A stretch of DNA of 64,000 nucleotides from Rugalucina vietnamica (Eukaryota; Mollusca; Bivalvia; Lucinida; Lucinidae): contig OZ024882.1 in assembly GCA_964017185.1 (NCBI GenBank), positions 41,771,431 through 41,835,430 of the forward strand. Direction: 5' to 3'. Made by a program: the position numbers and the translations under genes. Positions 48,401 to 60,400 of this stretch are shown piece after piece. The notes beneath the pieces were generated by a model. The model was given only the letters and a program-made list of their open reading frames with translations. It was not told the origin of the DNA and made no database searches. Each line of letters opens with the position of its first letter. Position 1 is the stretch's first letter.

Positions 48401-51400
48401 CACAATATATAGATATACAAAAATCATACTTAAATGGTACTGAATTATCTGCATTAAATCTTGATCAATAAATAACCTCGACGACGTTTTAAGGGGAAGC
48501 TACTGTGAAAGTTATTTTTGGACATGGCTGCACGAGGAAAGAAAATATCGTTCATCGTTAGTCCGTGGGATTTTGGCCAATAGTCATGTCGCGAGAAAAC
48601 ACGCTTTAACAGAATATAATTGGTCTAAGCATACTGCGCAAGGTTTGGTCAATCGTCTCGCTGTGTAGCATTTGTTATAGCGAAACAAAGGAGCCAGTAT
48701 ATAAGTCAGTTAGAGTATGTCGGTATCGGTCAATACGAAAATTATAGACCCGGGCACGTGAACTTAAAGCCTCCCTCGCTGCGCTCGGGGATAAGTTCAC
48801 ATGCCCGGGTCTATAATTTTCGTATTGACCTCACCTCCATACTCTAACTATTACTTATCATACATTAAGGTCATTGTTCTAAACACTGGCATATTTTGGC
48901 TGCTTCGAACATGTTCGGCCAGTTTTGACCATCTGATTGGAGAGAAAACAAGAATGTATTTTGCCAAAAGTTTGTCCGACTCTATTATGAATAGTTATTC
49001 TTTATTGCCAAACATCACAATTTTAATCATGCAAAGCACCAGTATGGCGTTACAAGGGATATGAAAAATGACCAAAACAAGCATTTTCGATAAACTTACC
49101 ACCATGAATAGCTTAGGTAATCCTTTTGCACGCGAATGGCAGATTTTTTCTGCACATCACATTCCGACTGCATTAAACAAGATATTTAACTATCCAAAAA
49201 CACATTTGTTTTGAGAAAATTAGTTATGGTTCATGTAGAGCAATGTACGCGGAAAATGTAGTATATAATTTTCCTTGTGTACATGTTTTAATATTACACA
49301 ACAGTTTTGAGAAAGTCCTGAACACGGGGTGCAATATACTCTTCCTCAAAAGTCCTGTCACCCTATTAGTTTTCATTTATTGAATAAATGAAAATGCATT
49401 GTGTTCCATTTTTGACTATTGAAATATACATGACAAAGTCCAGTATGCCAAATGTCCCTTTCATGCAGTTCACGTTTGTTGCGTATGTGCAGTTTAAACA
49501 CATTTATTTTATAGTTACAAGGGTGCGAATGGGTGGGGATCGGGGGTGGAGGTCAGTCCATGTTAGTTGCATCCTTCGGATACAACTGAAGTCTAGAGCA
49601 TCCGTGGTGTGGTAAAGCTATCTGCTATGTAATAAGTGGTTGGGAAATCGCTCTAGGGCTTCTCCGGCATATTAATTCCAGATGAAATTTCAAATATGCC
49701 CTGTCTCAGTTTGAATTCGTTCGAATTGATGCTTTACATCCCAGTCAACAGCTAAGGTCATGTCGGGACGTTGCCTCCACTTTATGGGGCTCTTGCCCAA
49801 AATGAAGACGTCCCAGTCAACAGCTAAGGTCATGTTGGGGCATTGCCTCCATTTTATGGGACTCTTGCCCAAAATGAAGATGTCATGAGTCTTTGACATC
49901 CAACATGTGCTTCAAATATAACCAGACAAAGCCAAAAGGGGTTATAATATATGAGCCTTGATGCGAGAAAACCGGTCTTCACGGTTTCCTACCAGGTCCG
50001 ACATAAACGGGTCTGTGCAGTCTCAGAAAATGGTCAAAAGCTTGAAATTTCGGATTTAGGAAGAAGAGAAATTTTACTATCCGAGTGGTGAAACCAAAGG
50101 CGCTGATCAGCTTCGCAGTTACTGCGAATCTGATCTGCGCCTTTGTTTTTCGCGTATGCAAAATTCCGGTTTTCTCACGACTCATATTATAATGTGCGGA
50201 TGGTTAGACTCGGAACCTCTTTTCCTGGGCAGGCTCGGACCCGAGCGGTTAACCAGTAATCAGATAGCCAGTCAGCATCGTACAGGCTTTCACTGGAGGC
50301 ATAATCAGCCCATCTATTTCCTTCTGGGGCCCCAGTGGGGCCCCTGTTTCAGTTGACTTGCGATGTAAGTAGGGCATAAAACTAAACTCTGACACTACAA
50401 CAAGAATATGATTCAGTGGTCTAAGTTTCAGATTTTTCTTAAATAGTTGCTATTCGTCTTACTGCTGATATATATTACAAAGTACGTGATTTGGGAATTC
50501 ACTTCAATGCTACACTGCTAAACTGCTCACAGCCCCACAAGCGTTGGCTCCGCCCCGACATGACTAAAAAATTGTTGACTGGAATGTTAAGCCTCCATAC
50601 AAACAACCAAATTAACTGCTGACAGCCTACGGACATTTTTTTCCCAAATCGTGCTTGCTCATTGTGTAATGGTTAGAGTGTCGTAGGTTAGATCCAGAGC
50701 CGCATCATAAATAAGACCGTTTAAATGGTATCAGTGGCTACTTTCCTTGGCGCTCAGCATTATAAGGCAAGCATTGGATTCTCTTCTTTCAAAATATAGC
50801 ATTACTTACATCTCGAAAATATATGAAAATGACTGAAAAAAAAATAAATAAAAAAGGTCTGATACTGATCACTGTATTCACTGGAGGACCATATGGGAAA
50901 TTGTCAATTGTGCTAAATTTGTTGTCCTCCTAAAATATAAAATTTATTTATTTATTATTATTATTATTTTTATCACAACACTTAAGGTTACCCATACCAA
51001 CAGCAAAGCAAAAAAAAATTTATATATATATGAAAAAAAAAAAAAAAAAAAAAAATGACCACTGAAACTTGTCTATCTTGTACCCCCTTATGGGATAGTC
51101 CTTGGACAAAGTCGGTCAAGCAAACCATTGGTCAACCTGGTACAATATCGACATACATGTACATGTATACATAGCTCTGGGCCTATTGAACTGTTTCCAG
51201 AGTGGTATTGATCCAAGGGTTCTTCAGCCTTTCCGGTTAAAATTTAAAATGAGCTTAGCTACAGTATTAAGTGGGACGTAAAAACATTACCAAACAAGCC
51301 ATTGAAGCAAAATATAACTGTTTGCCTAGACATGTTATTTGCAACCTTGGGTCTAATGCATATACACAATGTAAATACTGACTCATAGGATGGTTGTGTC

Positions 51401-54400
51401 AAGTCATTATATTTTTTTCTCACTTTCTTTTGTGTTTTGGCCGTAATGTATTTCACAACTATTATTTAGTCATTGCGAGACAAAGCCATCCCTTTCTGGG
51501 TATTTGTGGAGCTTGAAGTTTTTTTTTTTTTGTTTTTTTTTTTTTTTTTTCAATTTTGCATCCCTTTCAAGCTTCTTTACTCATATCAAGACAAATCAAT
51601 CGGTAGGTGTGGCGAAAACTGGAGTACCCGGGGAAAAACCACCTGACACACCCGCAAGCAGAACTATGCTTGTCCCACATGTGACTCATGCCCCGTGCGA
51701 GGTGCGAACCCACAGAGGTGAGATGATCGAATGATCAAGAGCACTGAAGTCAGCGACCTTAACCATTCGGCCACGGGGGCCGCCCGGAGCTAGAAGTGTC
51801 TTGCTCAGGGACACTACATGGCGGAGGCGGGTATCGGACCGAATCATGACCTCTCAGTTGTTAGTCCGGTTCTCTGTTAGCAAACCAGGCTCCCCATGTT
51901 TTGCTAGGAGAGCCGCTTTTTCTTTTGTGTTTTTTGGGTGAATAAATTTAGTAACTGTCATAAAATCAAATTTCCATTACAGTCAAGTACTTGGTTTTGT
52001 AAAATGTTCTTGTCAATGATAAATCATTGCCATCAGAAGAATAGAATTTTAATTACTGCTAAACTATACCCGACAAGATGTAGACAAAGTCATATCCTTT
52101 ATTTTGCAGGAAAGATTTTTATGACCAAATTTTTCGTTTCTTGAAGCCGTTACCTCATACAAGCGACTATTTCAAAAGAAATTGTACATTCTTGCTGATT
52201 TTTTAGCCCCGGCAATGTGTCATCCTACGTAAGTTTGAAGTATTGGGTTCTGGTCCAGCCTGTGTTTGCCATTAAATATAATGTAACAGTGTTTACAGTT
52301 TTCTATATAATTTTATGAGATCCTTCATGTACGTAATGTACATGGTTGTTTCCATGCATAATCGATGTTTCTTTGCTCTCGGTATGTAACAGTGTGACAT
52401 CAGATGTCATAAAATTTGACATGCAAAAAGCTACTAAAGATAAAAGATTGGTGTGAGTGAACTCATTCACAGATATTTATTGGATAATGCAATGTTTAAA
52501 AAATTGCCAAGAGAACAAAAACTGATTATTTGTTTTGAAGGTACTGGTAATACATGTTTAACCATGTTTTAATAAGGATTTCCGGAGTCGGGAACTTTGC
52601 GTAACCGGAAACTCGACTGTACATTGTATTTTAACAATATTTGAAGGTCATTTCACCCAAAATCAACTAATTGTATACTCTTCAATATTTAACATTAAAC
52701 ACACACAATGAACATGCATTTTTGTACTTCAGGTTTTTATTATTCACCAAATATCACATTTGTAGCGCGTTGCATTGGCGCAAAGCCATCATATGCTGCT
52801 ACAGTCTCCTCACATGGCTGATGTATTATTCAATCAAAATGACAACCAATTAGAGCATGGGGCCTAAAGAAATAGATGGGCTGTTTGTGCTTCCAGGCAA
52901 AGCTTATACCCTTCTGACTGACCAGCTGATTACTGGTATACCGCTCTGGTTTGAGCCAGCCCAGGAAATGTGGTTCAAATCAAACCATCCATACATATAA
53001 GCCTTTGTGGCTTAGTTGGATTGTTATATTTGAAGCACTTGTTGGATGTCATGACATCCTCACTTTGGGTAAAAGTCCCATAAAATGGAGGCAATGTCCC
53101 GACATGACCTTTGCTTTTGATTGGGACGTTAAGCATGAAGTCACTATAAAAATTTCCTTTGCCATGTTTGCCTTCTGTGTTTGTTGATGCATATATATGG
53201 TAATGTCTGTGTCGTGGTATCCTAGGGTGTGTTTCAAACATTTTGTGACCACAAATAAATTCAAACATGTGCTTGTACATGCTTTAAGGTCAAAATGCGT
53301 TGCAATGTGACATCTGGATATTGTGTGTCGAGTCTCAAGGAATAGATAAACATAATACGGTATGTTGAGTGCAAATTTCAATTTAAAAACGCTACACACT
53401 TTGGCTCTAATTAGATGAAATCCGGGTGTATTTCCCAAAGCGAAGACAAAGATGTCCCATACAACATCCTTAATACAGTAAGTAAATTTCTCGTGCCAAA
53501 GATCTGTTAAACGGTAAATTACTGTATGGTGTTCGAAAATGGTCAGAATGGTCAAAACCAACGATATCACGCTAAATTTTACCAGTGGAACACAACGAAC
53601 GCAAACCGGTAGGAGACAATAAACAGGTTAGGGAAAAGTCGATTTTGGGCTTTTTAGCCCAATCGGGCTATTATAGCTCGTTTATTATAAAATAAACGTG
53701 ATTTTTGTGCATGTTTCTTTACGCATGATGAGAGGTGCGTAATGATATTCACTATCATCGTTTGTGTCAACAGAAATGGAAACATGAAACATATGTGACC
53801 CCATGATTGCCAAGGAATAGCAAAATGAAAATACAGTTTTTCGGAAAATCCGCATTCTTTTTTATATAATTCTAGAACAAAGATTCCAAACCCAAATATG
53901 ATATACGCTATGGGTTTGTAAATCTTTCAGGCTTCTTTTCTCAAAACGATTTTATTCGATCGCACAGAGACAATGGAGTTTAGGGAACTTAAAGGTAGGT
54001 CGTTGACAAGCTATATATAAAATAGGCATGATACATGTATTTATACCTCAACACCGCTTTATAAAAGCCGGAATCTAAATTATCACAAGACCAAGGTCAA
54101 TTCGGATATTGAAGGCGGGTGAATATTAAAGTTTCCATGATCTTTTTTCGCACTAGTTGAGTCAGGGTCAGAGACTCAAAGAGTGAACCCTGAAACCCCG
54201 GTTTCAGAGGGGCATAGGTAAAACGGTGGCCGGAGGCTCAAATGATAAACACGGAAATCCCGGTATCAGAGGTACAATGGTAAAAAGTGGGAAGAAGGTC
54301 AAATGGGTCATCCAGTTTTAGACAGGCAAAAAGTGTCGAAGCTGCTGCTTGTAAAGTGTTAGGAGATTTTAATATGTTTTAAAGCAATAGTGTCACTGTA

Positions 54401-57400
54401 AGATATCCTTGTAAAAAAGAACCCGTTCGATCCTCAGACGTGTAGGGCAGTTTTTTAGTCTTATTTAGTATTGTATAATTCTTGAAATGTTTATTGTCGT
54501 GTTAAAGATGATTTTTGGTTGGTTTAAACATATTTATTCTCAATTTCAAATTGACATGCAAACATATATACATACAATAGCAAATTGTAGGATTAGAACG
54601 AAAGCTTTAAGCTTATAGAGTTCCTTTCCTATTGTGGTTTCTGATATGGAATATACAATATTGGCAGGTCATTACTGTGATTATTTAGAGTAGTGTTCAA
54701 AATTAGAGATCGAAAATCACATTCACTATAAGTGTTTAGTGTTTTACCAAAACGTGGATTTAACTATATTGAAAATTGAAAAAAGGAGTAAACTAAATTC
54801 ATAGTAAAAAGAAGAAGAGAGAAAAAATACATATAAGTAAGAATAGTATGGTGAAATAAAATGGAAAAAAAAGAAGAAGCATGGGGCTGGTTTTGGAACA
54901 GATCGTGGGAGCAGGGAGATTAAAGGTGCAAAAATTTATTCATTCTTCCCGTTCAACATCCTAAGCAAATTTGTAATTGTATGTAACGTAATTATGTCTG
55001 TGTAAGAATCTCATGATTGAACTTACCAAGTAGTTGTATTGTAAAGATTTCGAGTTTTTTGTAGTAAGGTCAATAATGAGTTTCTTTTCTTCAAGCAAGA
55101 TGGCGCACAATGTAGACAGTAAGGACATGTTGCATGCCCGGTGCTATCCAAAATAAAGACAAGATGAGAGATTTTCAGAGACGAGGCAAATTCCAAGAAA
55201 ATGGAATGAATACTGTATTCAGTATTTAGTTAGAATCGTTTTGAGTCTTTGATGAATTTCTGCACTGAAAGGAATATTTTAGTGTTTGTGTCATAAGATA
55301 GAAAACAATCACCAAATAGCAACACATCAACTGATACACGACATAATTGAGAAATAGAATTTATCATTACATTTCTTTGCTGGTGATACATGTGACAATG
55401 TAAAAGATAGTGTTCTGCGTTTTCAATATTGCCACATCGGCAAAGAGGAGAGTCTGTTAATTTCCTAAGAAATATATCGTAGTTTAGAGAGCTACATTTA
55501 GTTCTTAAGCGTGTATGCAATATTTGTGCATGACGATCTCCAACATAAATATATTTTGGTATACAATTATTAGGCTGGCTGAGCTGATATTTAAAAGAAG
55601 AGATAGTAGACGAGTTTCTGATCTGTTCTGGGAGAGTGTTCCACGCTCTTATAGTTGAAGGTAAAAAAGAGGAGAAATACTGAGCTGTTCTTGCATTAAC
55701 TGTCCTTATATCATTTGAGTTTCTGAGATTATAACTAGAAGATTCAGAGACGGTTGGAGGTACAAGGGAAGTTAAATAGTTAGGCGTAAGGTTATTTACC
55801 ATTTTGTAAAAGAGGACAAGTTTCTGTTTTTTCCTTCTGACATCTAATGTTTCCCAACCAATTTCGCTATTTAAATTTTCAAGAGATATTAATTTTGTAG
55901 TTCCTGTTGCAATTCTAGCTGCTTCCCTTTGGATCTTTTCGAGGTCTTCCTGTTCATATTCCGTACAATTATCCCAAATTTCGTTAGCGTACTCTAAAAT
56001 AGGTCTAATAAAGGAGGTGTAAATGGTTTCTAAAGATTTCCTATCCAGTTGAAATTTAAGCTTGCGCATTATTTTTATTCTGTTCCATGCTTTTTCTTTG
56101 ATATAATTTATATGTGTATGCCAATTTCCATCATTATCAAAGTGAATGCCTAGATGTTTATGATTTTCTACTTCTTGGATTTGCTCGTTTAGCATAAAGA
56201 GAGGCGGGTGCGCTGGTTGAATGATTTTTCTACTGATGAGGAGAGATTCTGTTTTTGCTGGATTGAACTTCACAAGCCAAGTTTTCGCCCATTGCGATAT
56301 TTTTTCAAGATCAGAATTAAGAGTTTCAGCGGCAGTGTCAGGGTTTTCAACAACGAGGAAAAGGCTAGTATCGTCAGCAAAGAGTCTTATATTTGAACCA
56401 ATGTCATTAACGATATCGTTTATGTATAACAGAAATAAGAGGGGACCAAGAATAGATCCCTGAGGTACTCCCGCTTGAATGTAGTTCCAGTCAGAATGGG
56501 TGCCTGGAAGAACAACTCTTTGTCTCCTACCAGAGAGATAGCTGCTGAACCAAGATAGAAGGCTTCCAGATATTCCTGCTGCTTTAAGTTTACAAAGAAG
56601 TCCCTTATGCCAGACACGGTCGAATGCCTTACTGACATCACAAAAGACAACACGTACTTCCTTTTCAGAGTCCAAGGCCTTGCAAAAGGTATTATAGAGA
56701 AACGTAAGTTGATTTGTAGTGGAATCTCCAGGTACAAAGCCAGATTGGAGAGGTGAAAGGATGTCATTATCTCGAAAATGATTGTATAGATGTTTGAAAA
56801 CTACTCTTTCTGGAACCTTTTCTAGGCAACTGAGAAGGGAAATAGGACGATAGTTAGAGACAGAAGCTGTATTCCCACCTTTGGGGATGGGGCAGACTAA
56901 CGCATCTTTCCAAATATCAGGAAATATCCCAAGTCGTAAAGAGTGATTAATGAGAGAGCATACTGGGTAAGACAGTTCATGAGCTAGTTCCCTAAGAGTG
57001 CGATTATTGATATCATCCGTTCCTACAGCCTTCCCAAGTGGAAGCCTCTTTAAAACTGATTCTACTTCTTCTGGAGTAATAACGAGATTGGAAAGTATGG
57101 AATTTACATTGCAGTTAATATTAGGTACTTCAGCATTACTATCATCGAGCAGAGTCTGGTCACGGAAAAAATCATTGAGCAGGTTAGCTTTATCTGTGTC
57201 GTCACTATAAACGAGACCATCCTTCTCCAACGTTGGAACAGATGACTTAGAAAGAGGGCTTATGAAGGATTTTAGAGTAGACCACCAATCCTTAGATGTT
57301 AATGGTTTTGATTTTAATTTATTTGAAAGATTATCATAATATTGCTGTTTTGATAGACGGATAGACGCTATAACCTTGTTCCTAAGTTTCTTAAAATTAT

Positions 57401-60400
57401 TCCATAACCTCTGCGTTCCGGCTTGTTTTGCTTTCTGGTATGCTCGTTTACGTTTCCTTATAAGTTTGCGAATTGTTGTGGTTATCCAAGGTGAATCAGA
57501 CGGTCTTATTCTTATAGTTTTGTTGGGTATGCATTCAGTCGTTAAGGCGTTCAAATGATTGGTTATATTACTAGCATGAGTGTTGACGTCAGGATCTGAA
57601 AGTGAATCCCAGTCAGTATTAGCAACTTTGGTTCTTAATAAATCATAATTTCCCCTATCATAACTCCATACGCGACGAGTAAATGACTTTCTTGTAGGCT
57701 TAGTATATTTAAAGATGCCATAGATGGGACAGTGGTATCTTATTTCCTGTTGGAGAAATGGGTCTGCTACACCGCTGTAAATGAGGTTGTTCTTATCGCT
57801 CGTAAGAATAATATCAATGAGAGAAGAAGAGTTTTCAGTATAATGAGTTGGTTCCGTTATTGTTTGATAGAGAGAGAACAGGTCACAGAGTCCAAAAACT
57901 TTTCTACAAGTGTTGTAACTGAGCGTATCAAGATTGAAGTCACCTGTGACAATGATGTTATCAATTTGTGTATCCATTGCAAGAGATATAGAGTCTTCAA
58001 TGCTAGAAAAATATGCCGCATTAGCTTCAGGCGGGCGATAGAAAAGACCGAAGAGAACTCGTGTGTGATTTAGATGGATTTCAATCCATATACATTCTAC
58101 ATTAATTGGTTCCAAGTCGTGTCGTCGTTTGTAAAACAAAGTGTCCTTAACATAAATCATTACGCCACCATGTGGATCCGTTACCCTGTCTTTGCGTTCA
58201 GGTGGTTTAAAATCCTGTATGAGCAAGTCTGTTGTCTGTATGTTCGGATGAAGCCATGTTTCAGAAAAGGCTAAGATATCAAAGTCCATTAATTCAGTTG
58301 AGAGGATATCCAGTTTATTTACAATACTATTCACGTTATAATGCACAAAAGATAAATGTTTCGAGAGGTTTAGTGTATTGAGAAAAGAGAAGGATTCATT
58401 TGATGTACCTGAAGAACTAGACTGTGAGGAAATCGACCCCTGACCTGGGTTTGGATGCACGTCACCTGATAAAATAAGTAGAATATATAACCAGGTTAAG
58501 AAAGTTACAATCGCACCTACTATCAAGCAGTCATGTATAAATTTGATGTTATGAGTTACTATTTTAAGTTTAGCATCGCCGATCGCCATTTTCCTTACTA
58601 TTAAACCTTCATTATACTGTTTGAATTGGGAATCTGTTTTTATATGCAAACTTAGTGACATTGTGAACATTACGTTAGAACAAATGGGAAGAAGAAAAAA
58701 TAACTGGCATAATAGCGGAAATTTTAGAGCAAGGGAGTATCTACGCATCACATCGTCAAAGTGCTGTGTGTTTTTCCTTATGAAATTTTCTCTTGAGGTA
58801 ATAGAAATCTCTCAAACGGTGTGATGCATACAAACTCACTTGCCTGGTGGTTACATAAGTTCGGCTCAAATTTAGCTGTTCCCGGACCCCACGATCTGAT
58901 CAAAAATACTGTTCCAAAAACAAACAAGACATTTCTTAAACATGATACAAGACACAAAAACATAGTCAGGAAAAAGACAGAAAAAGGTAGAAACATACAT
59001 ATCTTGGAGGAGGTATGTTTATAATAAAGCTATTTGAATTTAAACATGATTCTTTCTGTTTTGAAAAAAGAGCATCCCAAACACTGTGTAAGGGAGAAAA
59101 CTTAATATACTAACATTAGTCATGTACGTGATTAAAAATGCTTCATTTAGTTTTCAGTAAATTGGTATCCTACAAGCCAAAAAGTGAAACCGTTTAACTG
59201 CACAAAATAATGCCAAGCACATATAAAATGGGTAATAATGTCAAGTATATATAAAATGGGTAACAATACATTAACATCAATGATATGCGTATTCTTTGAA
59301 TGTATCTTTTAACATTAATGAAAGTTTCAGCATCTCGGACTCGGGAATAATAATATGTGACTGTGGCGTCTCCCCGGTACCAGTAGACGAATCAGACTCC
59401 ATTGTTTGAGGTTCAATGTCAGTGTCAATACTAGGATTGAACTCTGAGCTGTCAATATCAAGAACTAATTTGTTTTTCTTTGAGTCCGAATCAAATTCCG
59501 GGGATGTGAGCTCTCGTTTCTTTCCTTGTGAGGCGGGTGTTATAGGAGCTGGTGTTCGGCTCATTACCTTTGGGCATCAACTGTACCAGGAAAATGTGAC
59601 GAGGAGATGCCTTAAGCTCGTTCGTAAGGAATGTTAATACCGTTATGTTATAGAAGTTATATGGGTTAAATGTTTGAGCCAATAGTTACGTCATACAGTT
59701 ATCGAAAACATAAAGTTACATACTTCGAAGGCTATTTACTCCAAACTACTTCAAATTTCCAAAATTCTCTAATGCCACATTATTAAGTCAAGTTACTACT
59801 TCATTTCAGTTTATTTCCTCCAAGACAAAAAACACAAGAATCACATAAAGCACATATTTTGTCTCTGTAACAAAACATCGACTTAACCCGCCATTATACC
59901 GTTATATTTTTGGTTCCCGGCTCCATTACGGCGCGAAACGAAACGGTGGTACAGCACGTTGCGAAACGATACGGTAGGTTCAATGTACTAAGGTACGGTG
60001 CAAAACGCGAGGTAGTTATGGTTAGGCAGAAACGGTACGGTTGGTGCGGTACGTTGGGATATTGTGTGGGAGGTACGGTGCAATACGGTAAGACAGCTAC
60101 AGTGCGTTAAGGTGCAACAGTCAGAGCACTTACTTAAACAAGTGATCTTAAAATCACGTTCTCGGGTGATTTTTTGGCTCCAAGAGAAGACTGCAAAAGC
60201 ATGAATATAAATACCTACTTTTTTGTTTTATTTTGAATTTCGCGCTGTTTTCCTAATTCTTAGCTATCCAAGGGGTCAATGCAGAGACGCGCCATTCAGT
60301 CACATGGTCAGAGGCAGCCAAAGTGTAAGCATCGCAGAGAAAATCGAGAAAAACTGTGAATTTTATGTGAAATTTTCGTGATTTTCAAGTTCAGTTTTGA

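Larger units (their letters stand above)
48869..53469 (-). mobile_element. 4.6-kb TTAA-flanked element, right copy (palindrome arm)
   Basis: TTAA at 48865-48868 and 53470-53473. It matches the left copy end to end in reverse, including the nested SINEs and the MITE. The flanking DNA differs from that of the left copy, showing two separate insertions or a segment copied by the element. The longest open frame (53049-53570) extends outside the element and has no recognised domain. Confidence 0.82.
54525..59690 (-). mobile_element. CR1/L2-type LINE with open ORF2
   Basis: Minus-strand element: a 5' region with a short ORF1 remnant, the long ORF2, and about 700 bp of 3' UTR ending near AATAAATATGTTTAAACC. 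Domain content (APE-type endonuclease, then RT with FADD) places it in the Jockey superfamily, CR1/L2-like group; the exact clade needs a tree. It lies within the largest intron of the ShKT/EGF gene, on the same strand. Confidence 0.8.

Noticed and set aside
53049-53570. 173-codon minus-strand frame
   Set aside because: It crosses the end of the 4.6-kb element and is broken in the otherwise near-identical left arm, so it is not a conserved gene.
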